From the NCBI GenBank assembly GCA_051453625.1, contig JBOZIK010000001.1, positions 48,401,235 through 48,465,234 on the forward strand: a stretch of DNA of 64,000 nucleotides, read 5' to 3'. Made by a program: the position numbers and the translations under genes. The stretch is from Welwitschia mirabilis. Its lineage: Eukaryota > Gnetophyta > Gnetopsida > Welwitschiales. Under the pieces are notes generated by a model. The model worked only from the letters and a program-made list of their open reading frames with translations, had not been told where the DNA came from and did no database searches. Below, one piece after another: positions 34,200 to 47,560 of the stretch (positions are counted from its first letter, which is position 1; each line of letters begins with the position of its first letter).

Positions 34200-36360
34200 A
34201 TGATCTTTTATATAAGATAAAGAATTTGAAATTTCATCTCTATTACTTGTAATTAACTTAATATCTTTGATATGAACTATATAATTCTTATTTGTTGCAT
34301 TGAAAACTTATAACTCTATATTCATATTATCAATAAACATTTTTAGTACACATTATAAAGTTGAAATAGTTAGCAATGATCTACCTAAGATAAGTGGACA
34401 TTCCTTTAAGTAATTTTCCATTTATTATATGATAAGTTCTACTAGGTGGTAGAATCTATTAACTTACACTAAGATATTCCACTCTTTCTTTAGATATTTT
34501 ATTGATTAATTAGTAATTTATAAACTGATTATTATTTTCTTTATTCCTTGCAATACAAGTAATTTACATAGTAAATATGAAATCACTCTTAAATATAATA
34601 AATTTTTATGTATTCTTTTTTCATTTTGGCACATGAAATAATTGTTGAACTAATATCTTAAATTTAGGTGAAACTTTTTTTGAACTATGACACTTACTTA
34701 TTGAGATAGAAAAGAATTTTTCTTATTTTTATCTTTTTGTCCATTATACACATAGCTTTAAGAAATTTTGCATATGAAGAAACTTGTTTAATGGCTTCTA
34801 AAATATAAATATTAATCTTCACTCTCTTAAATAGTTTTAGGTATTTTTATTCAAGTTGTTTTTTTTCATAGGTATGAAACATCTTGAAAATAAGGCTTTT
34901 TTAAGTTCTTCACATCTATATGTTTCATATTATTCATATCATATGTTTTGTGCTCATGATTAGGTTGAAATTCAAGGTTGGATGTAAAAGATTCTTCTCT
35001 TAGTGGTTGAACATTTTTATTTATTCATATACCTCTTTTAAATTAGATGGTATTAACACCACTAATTTTGTATTCTTTATCAAATTATCTTCCTTTGAAC
35101 TATTCATTAGTTAAGCTATGAGAATATCCCTTTATCTTTGATTAATTAAAGATAATCAGTAAGATGTAGTTTGATAAATTTGATTTACTTATTGTTCTAG
35201 TTGTTAAGAGTTTATATTATTTGATTATTTATTTTATTTTTTTATTATTAATGATCATTTAGGATTTAGAAAATTACTTTAGAATGTTTTTTAATGGTTT
35301 ACTTTAAGGTTTTCTATGTCCTTATCAGGTAGAGGCTTTATTTTATTGGTATTTTCAAAAAAATATAAGGTGATTCTTTTATTATAGATCATATGAATCT
35401 CCATATGAAAATTATAATTGGTATTATCATCTTAGAAAGAATCTTCTAGATTGTGTACTATTCACTTTCTAGCTTCATAACTAAGAATAGAATTATGTTC
35501 TTTCATTTCATTCTCATTTAAAGCACATATATCACATAGGGTAAATTCACTTGTGTTTTTAGATATTTTTATTTATTATAAGAATTTGACTATGCTATCT
35601 ATTTTTTAGTGTTATTTTCCTCATCTAATTTGTATGTATCTTTTCTTATAAATTTACTATATGGTTGAGATTATCTAGCTAAATCTTTAGGTATGGATGA
35701 TATTTCTTAATTTTTAGCACTCTTAGCTATATGACCTAAAGCATCACAACATTATTCTAGTAATTTAGATGTAATATTTCTTCTAATCATCATTTCAATT
35801 AGTTGTATATTTAGAAATGTCAATCTTTCCTAGGAAAAGTTCATTGTTCTTGTGCTTCAAAACCATATTAATGGCATTTCATCAAAAAGTTTTTAAAATA
35901 GTTAAAAGTTTTGTAGAAAGGCTTTTTTTTTTTTTTTTGAAAACTCATAATCTTACCTCTTAATATATTGGTTTTATGTGATGAAAAAAAAGATGATTTC
36001 AAAAATTTCTATGCGGAATATCTTCATGATTTAATTTAAAATGATTTTAAGTTATGTACCATGATTTATCTTTTTATTTTAAATAAAAAGAAAATATTTC
36101 CATTTTATATGCATATTTTTGATCTTCTATGTTTAACATAATAGCCTCAAAATTATATAAGTATTTATAGGTATGTTTAGAATCTAGGCCATAAAATTTA
36201 GACAGTATGTTGGTAGTGGATAGCTCCATTTTAATATGATTTATGAGAGGAAGCAAAACCATATACAAAGGTATAGCAGATTTCAATGTTTTCCTATGTA
36301 AGCCTAAACACATGCTATCTTTGTTAATACCACACATAGTTAAATTTATCAAAAGGGTTT
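34200..36360 (-). pseudogene. Ty3-H gag-protease remnant
   Basis: The gag N-terminal domain is open at 36074-36352 (MELSTTNILSKFYGLDSKHT, then EIFSFYLK), typical of the retrotransposon gag domain of Tat/Athila-like Ty3 elements. A degenerate zinc-knuckle-like CFRSYSxEC lies near 35720-35760. Protease C-terminus near 34270-34400: LKECPLILGRSLLTISTL then MFIDNMNIEL, i.e. an ILGRxxL flap motif. RT is not found; the element seems cut by the microsatellite/gap region. Distinct from Chromo-F by its protease and gag type. Confidence 0.65.
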
Positions 36361-37017
36361 CTAAATGTTTTGAGTTGAATATTCTTACATTTAAAAAGTA
36401 TGCTTAGTTTAGTTATCATTAAATTCATCTAAAAAGTGATTTAATGTTAGTTATCCTTCATCAAATTCTCTATGGAATTAGCTAGTACTATTCCTAATCT
36501 AGTGATGTATAAGAAGTTAAGATTAACTCATGGATTAACCCATTAATACAAACTTGAATAGTATCAAAAGGTTTTTTAAGTTTGTAAAAACTTGAAATCC
36601 TAATCTCTTTACAACTAATAATAATAAATACACGGTAAGATCCACTAGGTAAAAGTGAGATCCATCACCAGTGATCTAAACTAAATGCTTCACAGATTTA
36701 ACATTATATGTTTTAAATGCTTTTACTTCTTATAAAATTAAAAACTTGGGTTTGATATAAAGTGTTTACAAGCAAGGTTAGCCATTAAAGAATTTAATAA
36801 CAACCAGAATATGATTAAAAACTACTAAAGGCTACTCGATAATGAGAAAATTCTATTTGTGAAATAACATCAAGGTTATCTTTTAAAGATGATAAAACAA
36901 GATCCATCCAATTTTTAAAAGTTTTCTCATAATAGAAACTTGTCAAGTGACAATGTTCCTTTTGTAGAAGTTCAATCCTTTTGTAAAAATCATTTTTTAG
37001 TAGGAGGTGGATCAAAA
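36361..37017. other. Unrecognised stretch between Ty3-H and LINE-I
   Basis: An open frame on the minus strand at 36815-37015 (66 codons) has no recognisable feature. It could be leader of Ty3-H or flanking DNA. Confidence 0.4.
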
Positions 37018-39120
37018 GTCATGAATATGAATTTAGATGTATTACAACTTACTTTAGATGAGGTAAGAGATGGAATTAGTAAATTAGCTCTTAGAAAGCT
37101 CATGGATGCATAAGATCTATATGTAAAATTACTAAAATGGAGTGATTCATTAGTATGGAAAGAAATATGAAAATGTTAAATGATGAAGTTAAGAATGAAC
37201 TAGTTAAGCAATAGATGATTATGGACTTATTCTCTTTTTAAGAAAGGGAATAAGTTAAAGTTAAATAACTATATTCTAGTCATGATTATCAATTTATTTT
37301 CTAAATTATTACATACTATCCTAGAGGAGAGGCTAGCAAATTAGTTAGAAAATAATAAATTATGTGTACTCTCTAAAGTAGGACTTTAAGAGGATTACTT
37401 TATAATGTATCATCTAATTACCTTCAAGTTTTATATGGGGTAATCAAAGGAGTTACATAAAAATATTTTTATTTGTTTTTCTAACTTCACAAAATATTAT
37501 GACATACTTATCAAAGATAAATTATGGAGTAAATTTATTGATCTTAATGTTAGCATCAATTTGTAGACATCCATATAAAGATTACATGCAAAAATAATTA
37601 TTAAATTAAGAAATATAGATGCTCAAGAATATTATAGGTTCTAGAATAACATAGAGGTAAAGCAAGGTTTTCCTTTATTATTAACATCATTTGGAATTTT
37701 TATGGATGAATTAGAATAATGGATGTAGTAGGTACCAGAAATATATGTAATAAAGACAGGCCAAAAGATGCTCCACCTCTTCATTCTATTAGATGATGTA
37801 GCACTAGTTATAGATTCTAATGTAGGAATTTAGACTAAGTTGAAAGTATTAGAAAGGTTTTCTGAGTACTCAAGGATGAAGGTAAATGTTTCTAAAATAA
37901 AAATCATTACTTGTGGAATAAATGATAGAAATTATAATTTTGGGCTAAATAATAAATAGCTTGAGATTATTGATTCGTACAAATACCTATGATTGGAATG
38001 TTCTCAAAACTATAAATTAAATTAATGTGTCTTATAAAGAGTTCCTATTGAGCATAAGGATCTTTATGCTATAAAGAAAAAATGTAAGAAAGAAAATATT
38101 TGATCATGGAAGCTACAAAACCAATTGTTCCGTATGACTATGTAATTAGTCATTTTATATGAACGCAGAGTATGAAGTTTAAGCCTTGCTAAATATTTAT
38201 GAAAAAAAAAAAGATAAAATTCAAAAACAATTTTTGATAGACGATTAAGGTTAAAGATAAAATACCATATGAGATGTCCTTACTAGAAGATAGTATGTTA
38301 CCTCTTAAAGCCAAGAAACTATGTCAATTTTTAATATTTTTAGAAGAATAGACTTGATTAAAAAGATTAATTTTTCAATTGTGGTATTAGAAATCACACA
38401 AGAAAAGGGATTATATGATATAAAAAATTCATGGATATAAGAATGGAGCATTCAAGATCATAATATAATTGGAGATCCTTCAATAAGCAGTGGAAGATAG
38501 ATAAAAACAAAAAGAAACTTTAGCTCTATTACGAAACTATTCAAAAAAGAAAGCTTGAGAAGAAAGTGCAATTTCTATCTGTAACAATACCATTACACAT
38601 AAGAAATATAATAAGTAAGGATGGTAGCTCATCATCTTCAGGTTGAAATAAAAAGATGAGATAATGTCTAACCATAGGACCAAGCATATTAACTTTGGAT
38701 ATTACAAGTAGAAGGAAATCAACATCATATTTTATTGAAGTGTTATGGCACTAAATGTTTCAAATAAAAATGGCATACAATGAGAAAAACTTTATATGAG
38801 TTAGTTATGTTATCGCCATTAATAATGGGACATTACTTTAAGGATGTTTTTAGGTTACCTAAGCATTGGACATATTCAATCTACTCTAAAAATATTAATG
38901 CTATGTATTTGTATTACTTGAATGATCTAACAGACTTTTAAGATCTATCTAGACATAGATTTAAAAATACAAACTAAAAGGTTTCTAAAATGGAATTATA
39001 TTTTTGTGAGTCAAGGAATAAAAATTACAATTTCTATTACAATGGTACCAAACACTTATTCCTCCTTAATGATTATTATAATTCATAGTCTTCGTACTTA
39101 CATCTTAAGAGGGAAGAAAT
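37018..39120 (+). pseudogene. LINE-I: non-LTR retrotransposon reverse transcriptase remnant
   Basis: Plus-strand RT in order: LTLDEVRDGISKLALRKLMD (37045), FKKGNKLKLNNY (37240), LFSKLLHTILEERLAN (37290), FTKYYDILIKDKLWSKFIDL (37490), VKQGFPLLLTSFGIFMDELE (37650) and the catalytic box FILLDDVALV (37780-37805; the usual Tyr/Ala before Asp-Asp is Leu-Leu). After it come MKVNVSKIKIITCGI (37880) and a C-terminal extension with SWKLQNQLFRMT (38100) and RLKIKYHM-type segments (38250). Stops and frameshifts throughout. The QGxPLxxxxFGIFMDEL form differs from plant L1 elements and suggests another LINE clade. No endonuclease seen. Confidence 0.75.
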
Positions 39121-39762
39121 AGATAATGATATTAATTTTATAAAAATCAGGGGTCTAATATAGTATATGCAATTCTAATTGTCATTTTTGCATTTTGATA
39201 ATTAAAAACTTATTTTCCTAGGTATACAAATAATCCTTTGTAAGAAAGACTACCAAATAAGTCAAAGATGAGAGTAAGATATTACACTAATTACAAAATC
39301 ATTTCATAAACAAGTAATAAATTATTCAATGTAGATATCAAATGTCATAAATGCAATTAGTTTAAAGATGATTTTCCTTAAAATGAAATGTAGGAAATAC
39401 TACACTAGCATAAGAGATTTCATAAACAGTAATACATTAATCATTTAAACTTTAAGAATGAAATAACTCTAAATGATAAATACAAAAGACTACTCAAAAT
39501 TAACCATTTAATAATCATTAATCATAATTGTATTAATGACTGAATAATACAAGTCCGATAACAAATTAACATGCATTTACCAATCATGAAACTATATAAA
39601 TAATAATTCAATAAAAGTTAAAGTTTTAGGCTTGATAAGGCATATTCCTTACATAATAATTATTTCTTAATTCTTAGGGTGGAGAGATAAATGAAGCATA
39701 TACAATCATAATAAGACAAGCCCTTATCACATCCATGAAAAATTTTAATCGAAAAGGATAGT
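39121..39762. other. Unrecognised AT-rich stretch
   Basis: Follows the LINE remnant. No poly(A) tail or target duplication found, and no ORF. Confidence 0.4.
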
Positions 39763-39774
39763 GTTCTGATACAA
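39763..39774 (-). other. Primer-site-like motif, tRNA-iMet type
   Basis: Minus strand TTGTATCAGAAC against TGGTATCAGAGC (three changes). A possible LTR end (TTCCA) lies two bases away at 39777. The owner element is not identified; Ty3-H or Chromo-F are candidates by orientation. Confidence 0.45.
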
Positions 39775-39776
39775 AA

Positions 39777-41275
39777 TGGAATAGAATCTAATACAACATG
39801 AGATGAAATTAAATTCATTAATTGTTGATGTAGGATTTACTTATATCATGGGTTAGATTACTAATTACCTCAGTACATATTTAGTATGTTAAATAAATTT
39901 GGTTATTAAGAAGCTTCTTATGTATTATAATCAATCATGTTAACCCTTAGTTTTATTAAGATCCCCTTTGGCTTTTTGGATACTAAATTAACTTTTGTTC
40001 TTTGATTTAAGTTTAATTTAATAATGTGTTATCTAATCTATAACCTATATTTTCTATGAACTATTTCTCCACAAAACACTAATAGTATTATGAATTTAAA
40101 TGGTTATATTAATCATTTTTATTAACTTGGCTGGTCTAAAATTTAGATAACTTAAGATGATTTATAAGGTAAATTTAAAGTTTTAGTCCTTTTCAATAAC
40201 ATTCAAAAACTATAAGAGTTAAACTTAGCTAATGATAACTCAATGATAAGAATGGTAATCATATCCTTGAAATATATTATTTATTAAAGCTATGGGATTA
40301 AACATGTATAAATACAAGTGTAAATAATGATCTATATGAATAATATATTATATTTTTTAATATGGATATTCTTCTTCCTACATTACTTCTGCACCTTGAT
40401 AGATCTTGTTGTTAGATCGTCTACAATAATATCAAATATTCATGCAATACAATAATCAACAAACTCACAAAGTACTTCTTCATTCAATACAACTACTACA
40501 ATAGGAGAAATCATAGGGATACACTCTATTACTTTTTTATCTAAAATCTATGTAGAAGTAAATTTATATTACTAGAAGTATTCATGACTTCATTAACATG
40601 GTATCTATTTAAAATTATAAAAAATAATTTAGGAGAAATAATAAGAAGAAAATGAGAATGATATTACAAGATATTAGCAAACCACTATATTTTCATTTTT
40701 AAAGATCCTGAATTATGGTAATAAAACTCAAGTAGTTTCAATATCTTCATCTGTGTGCATCATAAATCTTAAACATATTAATGTGTTTTAAACACTAAGA
40801 AAGTTTTTAAAATAAAAATTACCATTAAAATTAAATAATCTTACAAAACTAATTCTTTATTTTTATAGGCAAAGAAATAGGTAATTAAAAAATTATTTGA
40901 TTATAATGCAAGTGTGAACTCATTTTCTTGTAAAAGTATAAGAAAATAAAGATTGACTTCATTAGGAAAATCAATTAATCTAAATCTAGTAAAGTATTTA
41001 GATAATAATATACAAACTCAACTATTCAAATCTAGTTCATTATCTATTGGAATATAATGTTAAGATTACTTCTACAAAGAAAAAGATCAAGTTAAAACTA
41101 TATTCATAGGTTTACTAAAAAGTTATGATTAACAACTATCCTTGGAATAAAGAAAAAACTTCCTAAATTATCATTAAAAACATGAAATCTATTTTATAAT
41201 GGATTAATTAATTAGTCATCTATCCTTAGTGTATGACTATAATTAAATGCTAAATACCTATTGGTAAAGCTTATT
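39777..41275 (-). repeat. Possible LTR next to the primer-site-like motif; otherwise unrecognised
   Basis: AT-rich, no ORF. If 39763-39774 is a real primer site, an LTR starts at 39777 and runs to the right; I could not find its other end or its partner. Confidence 0.25.
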
Positions 41276-41381
41276 TAATAAGCAGTTCTTATGTTATTCA
41301 TAATCAAATTCATCAATACCTTTCTATCTAATAAGCAGTTCTTATGTTATTCATAATCAAATTCATCAATACCTTTCTATC
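41276..41381 (+). repeat. Perfect 53-bp tandem duplication
   Basis: Units 41276-41328 and 41329-41381, each starting TAATAAGCAGTTCTTATG, with no mismatch by eye. The lack of divergence marks it as much younger than its surroundings. Confidence 0.9.
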
Positions 41382-41764
41382 TCAATATGGATTAGGATTT
41401 TTGGTTACTTTTATGTTCCAATATTATTAATGATATGACATATAAGCTATATTACTATTATGTCTGTACTAAATTAATTAAATATGATAACATGTAATAC
41501 ATGTTTAAAATATCTAAACCACATTTATAATAACCAAAAAAATGTAATTTAAAATACAAATTATCTTTAATTAATAAAATACTTTTTATTCTTCTAAAAG
41601 AGAAGATTATTAGGAGGATTTATAAGGAGGACAAGCTAGTAAGTTTTAAGTAAGGTTTTCAAGTAAAAGTTTCATTTAGAAGGAAGTCAAAAGGTCTGTA
41701 AGGAGTTATGTATAAGGAAGAAGAGGTATGTTTTCTTGTCAAATAATTTTCTTTCTTTTTTTCT

Positions 41765-41876
41765 ACTATGTTTTTCTCTCCCTCTCTTTCTCTCTCTTTC
41801 TCTCTTCCTCTCCCTTCATCCCTCTCTCTCCCTATCCCTCTCCCTTCCTCTCCCGCTCTCCCTCTTCCTCTCCCTG

Positions 41877-41913
<37 letters not shown>

Positions 41914-41935
41914 CTCGCTCTCTCTCTCTCTCGCT
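41765..41935 (+). repeat. CT-rich polypyrimidine tract
   Basis: Imperfect CTCTCC/CTTTCT repeats grading into a pure CT run (41881-41910). Open frames at 41728-41973 and 41736-42068 (Ser/Leu repeats) are by-products. Confidence 0.9.
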
Positions 41936-44667
41936 GGTTAATAATATACAACCTATTAATGTATCTTTCTTGATAATATGGATAAACTTGTTTTATTTAA
42001 GCTTTTCATATTCCATATTTTCTACTTATATATTCTACCATAAATTGACCTCTCCCTTGAGTAAGTAAATGCCCAAGAAAGTCCTTTTAATTTCATTACA
42101 TTTAAGAGGACATAAGAGCTTCCTGACATTATTAAGCCAAGAATCTAGATTTATTAATTTTATAATGCCTTTAAATTTGATGGATGCATATTAATAAGCC
42201 TTTCAATTAAATTCTTAATTTCTCCATTTTGAGGAATAATCTCTCTAAATTGGGTTAAAGGTCATTGATTATACTATTGCATAACTGTGTTAGAAACTAT
42301 TTAAATACATCCATTACTATGTTATAATCTATGCTAGCTTGTACCTTTTAACACATGGTCATTCATTAATTGCCTCTTAGGATATGTAGCTTTTTCCTCA
42401 TGACATTGATTAGCTTTCACATTTGCATTATGATGTTCTTTTGCTTGATCTACCACTTGGTATGTTTATAAACTAAAATAATAATAACTTATTCCCTTTA
42501 CTTGTTATTATTTTTTGATTGTACTACTATGGAACCTTTGCTCTTATACTACTATGTAATGCGCAACTTAATTGAATTCTTAAATAAATTTATAAGCTAA
42601 AAGTTTCTAAATGGTAACCATTCAATTGTAAGGATTATGTTTAACTCTTATAAAAGAACCAAGATTAAAAAGAGCACTACTACATACTTAGTAAATAAAA
42701 GATTAATCAAGTGATGTTGTGTGATCATAATGACCACATTGTTTATTAAAATTACTATTTAGAAATTAAGGTAATAGTTTGTTTTAATAATCATAAGTGC
42801 AAGCAAATATCATTAGTAGTCATTTTTCATTCACCAACATTAACAAGCATAGCATAAGAATTTAATATACCATACGATTAAAAATAAAACTCTTAACTAT
42901 TATCAGTTATTAAACTTTATAGTACAAGAACAATAATTATTGTAAAAAAATATATATTTAACCTCATACTTAAAGAAGAAAATAATATCAGCATAGCAAT
43001 TATATTATCATATTTGTACAATAGTATAGCCTTGGATTTCCAATGAAGATTTCTGACTTTAGTACATGAGAGTCAATGCTATCTACATCCCACCTCAACA
43101 CGAGCTAACCTCAAGTCTAAGGGATGTGAATATATAGAGTCATGTATTACAAACAAATAGAAGAGAATATGATAACAAATAAATATGTCATGTATATAAC
43201 TAGTGGTAGTGATCTTAGAGCTACAAAATCATGATGTGATAAAGAGTTCTTATACAACATTAGAATTACAAATAATATCATAAACCTTAATACTAGAAAT
43301 CTCACCACATATAATTATCTCCATTGGTCAGATTTTGCATGTCAAATGGGAGCTTCTCCCAATGAATATATCTTTAAAGGTAAATGGTAGATAGAGAAAC
43401 ATGTTCCTTATGAATATCTTCACCGCATATCATTATCCTTATGAATATCCTCATCATAATTATTATTCAAAGTACACCAAAATTAACAACTCCATTAAGT
43501 ATTCTCTATGTGTTATGGAAGAGCATATTCCCATTAATGAAACTATAGGAGGTAATGGTGAAACACTTGTTTTGATGAGATTCTAGCTATGTATAACATC
43601 TTAATTAATATTATTACTATAACTATGAGATCAAAAGACATTAAATAATATTCCAAAATAACTTAAAATGTAATTAAAGATAGGAAGAAACATTATTTAA
43701 AATTTCTTTTCAATTAATAATCAGGAGTTGCAACTACTGTGTGCATACTAGAAGAGAGTATATTGACTCTAAAAAATATTTAGACTCGATCAAAATCATA
43801 AATGATTTTTTTAAAGGCGTAGAAAATTGTATCCCTAGATCTTTAGTAATAAGAAGTTGAATAATGATGCATAGTCTTTTGTAATATTAATTTGTAACTT
43901 TTTGCATCATGTCCCATTTAGAATCTCCATCCATCCACTTATGGAACTAAACATCAAATAGTCACAATTACAAACTTCTAAAAAGTAATATTATATTTAC
44001 AAATGAGAAATTGTAATATGTTTAGCTTGATATCAATGTTCCACTAAACATAAAAAAATATTATTTTTCACAGTGTAAGAAGGTTACTCAATAAGATAAG
44101 TATTACTTGATATACCTTTATAAATAGTCCTTAAACAATTTTTTGCCCTTTATTTCCTCCCTTAAAACTTTTTCTTTTTCTTGTCTACATAGATGGGGGT
44201 GAGAGAGATATTTATAAGCTCTAGGCAGGGCAGATGTATTAGCCCTTAAAACTTTTACTATGATTAAACTTTGAAAATATTATACCCTTTATAAAGTATC
44301 ACTTTTATATCTCTTATATTTTTACAAGGAAGTTTAAAATTATTAAAACTTTAAGAAAAATATCTTTGACATGCCTTAACTTCTTGAAAAATATATCTTC
44401 ATGCCTTTCTTTTTCTCTTTAAACCTATTTTCTTAAGGGCCTCGTCATATTTTCTTGATATTACATCAATTTGAGCATTTTCATATGGTTTTCTTTCATT
44501 AGATTTTAATAAATATTCTTATATTATTTATCTATATTTAATTTTTTAATGTCATATATTAATTACATAATTAATCTTGATTAATTATTAATTATATATA
44601 AATTATATTTACTAATTGAGATATTAATCATTTACTAATCATATCTACTAGTTGGAATTACATCTTT
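41936..44667. other. Unrecognised AT-rich region
   Basis: About 2.7 kb without a recognisable gene or element end. An open frame at 43401-43586 contains a short duplicated CTTATGAATATC motif and looks accidental. Near 44200 the minus strand has GCTTATAAATATCTCTC, a TATA-like box that could belong to a decayed LTR. Confidence 0.4.
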
Positions 44668-44907
44668 ACATGTTATTTATTTCTTGGTTTTCCTACCCTT
44701 CTTTTAGTTATGTTTATTTAATTATGTTTAGGACATTATGGTATGTCAAGCAAGACATCTAAATATTTAAACCCATGAGCTTCTAGATGAAAGCACATGT
44801 TATTTCTTTCTTGCTTTTCCTTACCCTTTTTTAAATTATATTTAGGATCTCATCATGTGCTAAGGAGGATATCCAATGGCTGTAATCCATGATCTTGTAA
44901 ATGCAAG
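44668..44907 (+). repeat. Diverged tandem duplication, about 127 and 113 bp
   Basis: Both units start ACATGTTATTT(A/C)TTTCTTG and end CCATGA(G/T)CTT then ATG(A/C)AAG. About 75-80% identical by eye. Possibly part of an LTR. Confidence 0.65.
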
Positions 44908-46082
44908 ATGTATGTTTCCTTAGTTAGACTCTAACATGTTTATTATTGTTCTTACTAGGTTCTTAGTAAATATTCTTATGAAAAAATGGATTAACTTCTT
45001 TGATATTTTTATAGTTTCACAATCAATCCTGAAAAGGTTTTTCTAGAGTCACTTGGGAAACTTACACTTTAAATAAATATGATGGAGGTCTTAGCCTTAT
45101 TAACAATCATAAATAGGGTATTTCTTTATTCTCTATATGAATGAAGCAATGTTTTCTTAGTAAGGATTCTTTAAGGATTCTCCTTAGAAATAGAAATAAT
45201 CAAGGAAAACATAAAGTCTGGGAAATTGACATGATAATAATATCTTTTACCGTGTCTTTTTCCTATGGCTATTTCTATTTTAGGCTCTTTGAATTTATAA
45301 CAAATTTCAAAGACTTGGAGTTTTAATAGTAATTTGGAAATAGTAGTGCATTAACATTTTAGAATTAATACTTCAATAATTAAATCATTAGTGGCTTCCA
45401 TTTAATGAACGTGCATAGGCTATTCAATTATCTAGGTTATGTTTACTTAGAACAAATTAACAATTAACATGGTTTCTTATCTTGGCTTGCATGGAAGATG
45501 GTTAACTTGAGGAGCATAACCTATCATTTATGGTCTCAAATAAGTTATAAGAAAGAAATAAAAACAATTTCCAAAAGCTTGTGAAGGAATTGAATAAATT
45601 ATTTGAGATGAATAATAATTTATAAGAAGCACAATTAGATATCTTTTAGACAAGTCAAATACCTATTTTCCACTTTTAGATAAAGATTACCTATGATATT
45701 ATTAACAAAAGTAAACAGATCTCTAAGAATCTAAATAAAACATAAAAACTTCAATTAGCTTATAATTCATGGAAGTAGAGAATTAAAAATATTTAGAAAT
45801 GTTCAACATTCCAAATATTTATATTTTTTTAATGATTTATAACTAACTAATACTTACCCATTAGTATATGTTAATAGCGTTTAGAATTTTCTTTACCTAG
45901 ATGTGTTATTTATGATGTTCAAAATTCTTTTGAGCATATCCTCATTCATTTTAGAGTTGCTCATAATGCATGGAACTAGACTTCTTTCTTTTGTGATAAT
46001 TTCGAGTCAATAATCATACATATTATTTTTGGATATGCTTTCCAACTTTCTAATTCCTTTTTCTTGTCTCAATATTTTTTTT
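44908..46082. other. Unrecognised AT-rich region
   Basis: No gene seen; the 61-codon frame at 45141-45326 has no recognisable motif. Confidence 0.4.
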
Positions 46083-47560
46083 CTTTTTTGAAAGAAACAA
46101 GCATTATATTAAACTAGAAAATTTACATAGGGGGGCAAACATGCCTTGACTTGAGAAGAATAAGAAACCTGATTGGCAGAAAAGAAAACTATCTTACTAT
46201 AATCATAGAAACCTGTTATATACAAGGCAAAATTTGGGGCAAAAGCATCCCTAAGAACTACAAATAAGTAAGAGCTAGTAAAAATTGAAACTGAACTAAG
46301 AATAACTAGAAAAAATAGGGAATAAATATCTCGTAAAATTGGAGAAGACGTTGCCATGATGGTATTCAATCAGAAATCGTCCCATTTCATCTGCAAATAC
46401 CTCAAATGCTTGATTTACTTTCTTAAACTCCTTAGCCCCTATCTAGTTCTTATCTAGATGCAATCTAAGTTCCTTCTTTTGATAACTCAACTTAATGTCT
46501 TGCAGTTGAGATCTGTGTGAGATTCCCAAAGTTAAAAAAGCACATATTTTCAAATCATGGATCATAGCAAGTAAGAATTCTCTTTTCGTGTGGTCCATGT
46601 TAATGTCTTCATAAGGCTCTTGATTTCTCTCTTCTGAGGAGGAACCCGATGGAAATTTGATTCTTGATTTTGATTAGGACTACCTTCTATCTTCTGAGGA
46701 GAGGCCTCTTAGTTGTAACCTTGGGACCATTGCTCTTATTTTTGGGATTTAGTTGGGAATTTTTCTAAACTATCTCTTCTTACTCTCGGGGTGAATTCAC
46801 CTTCTCTATCTAAAATTCTTAGGACGAAGTCATCCATCTTTAAAAGTAGGGACTATCCCTCTTAGGATGAGGGGCTTCATCAGCTATAATCAGTTTCTTC
46901 GATTTTTTCTTAAAGGGGCTCTCTTGTGAGTTACATCACTAGGAGACAAAGGGAAGATCTCTTACCTTGTAGTCCCTTACAGCCTTCCAAAGAGCCATAA
47001 TTAGTCTAGAGTATTTGTTATAAAGCTTAAATGAAGAAGTGAGGGAGGTTAACTTGATGTCATAGGTATAAATATTTGAGGAAGGCAAAATGCAGGATTG
47101 ATAATATTGAGCAATAGCCAAATTGTATGAAATAATGGTCAATCATCTTGGCCTCCAAACCCCATAAGAACAGGAGCACCTTACAACCAATATGGCCACT
47201 AAGCAATTTTGGAACACTGCTCAAGAAGAAATGGGATGCCTTTCCCTGCCCTCTGCTCCTGAGAGGAATTCTTTTCCTTGTCACTGGAATGTCTAAAAGG
47301 TAGAAATGAAGTCTTCTATTATCTCTAAGGGGATTCTTCTAAACATAGTTCTTTACCCTCTCCATCTTCTATAAAATGGGCCAAAATTAGTCTCTGGTTC
47401 TCCTTTCAGCTTATGCAAGAGAGATACCCATCCCAATGCATGCACCTTATCCCAGAGCTCAGGTCATCCTTCGAACAAGCTAGGGTCTATTGGTTCAATA
47501 ATTGGAGTTGCTCCAATAGCTACCTTGATTTGCAAATGAGACCATTTAATCTTCTTAGCT
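46083..47560 (-). pseudogene. Accessory-ORF remnant, plant-transposon-protein-like, with A-rich tail
   Basis: A block visibly richer in G and C than its surroundings, with long open stretches on the minus strand. Near 47440-47560: KIKWSHLQIKVAIGATPIIE, then ELWDKVHALGWVSLLHKLKG and RTMFRRIPLEIIEDFIST, a layout like the putative plant transposon protein family (PF20167, I believe). Further on: ALWKAVRDYKVRDLPF (46950-47010), a Lys/Pro-rich linker (SPFKKKSKKLIIADEAPHPK, about 46880), and a helical C-terminus (TKREFLLAMIHDLKICAFL; KEFKKVNQAFEVFADEMGRF) broken by one stop. It ends near 46083 at CAAAAAAGAAAAAAAA on the minus strand. It may be the accessory ORF of a lost Sirevirus-like element or a retrocopy. 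Function unknown. Confidence 0.4.

Noticed and set aside
41728-42068. Ser/Leu-rich open frames that look like membrane peptides
   Set aside because: Produced by the CT-rich tract; no codon structure beyond the repeat.
46109-46369. Minus-strand hydrophobic 86-codon ORF
   Set aside because: Out of frame with the longer helical reading through the same bases (46310-46675); T-rich 3' end composition.
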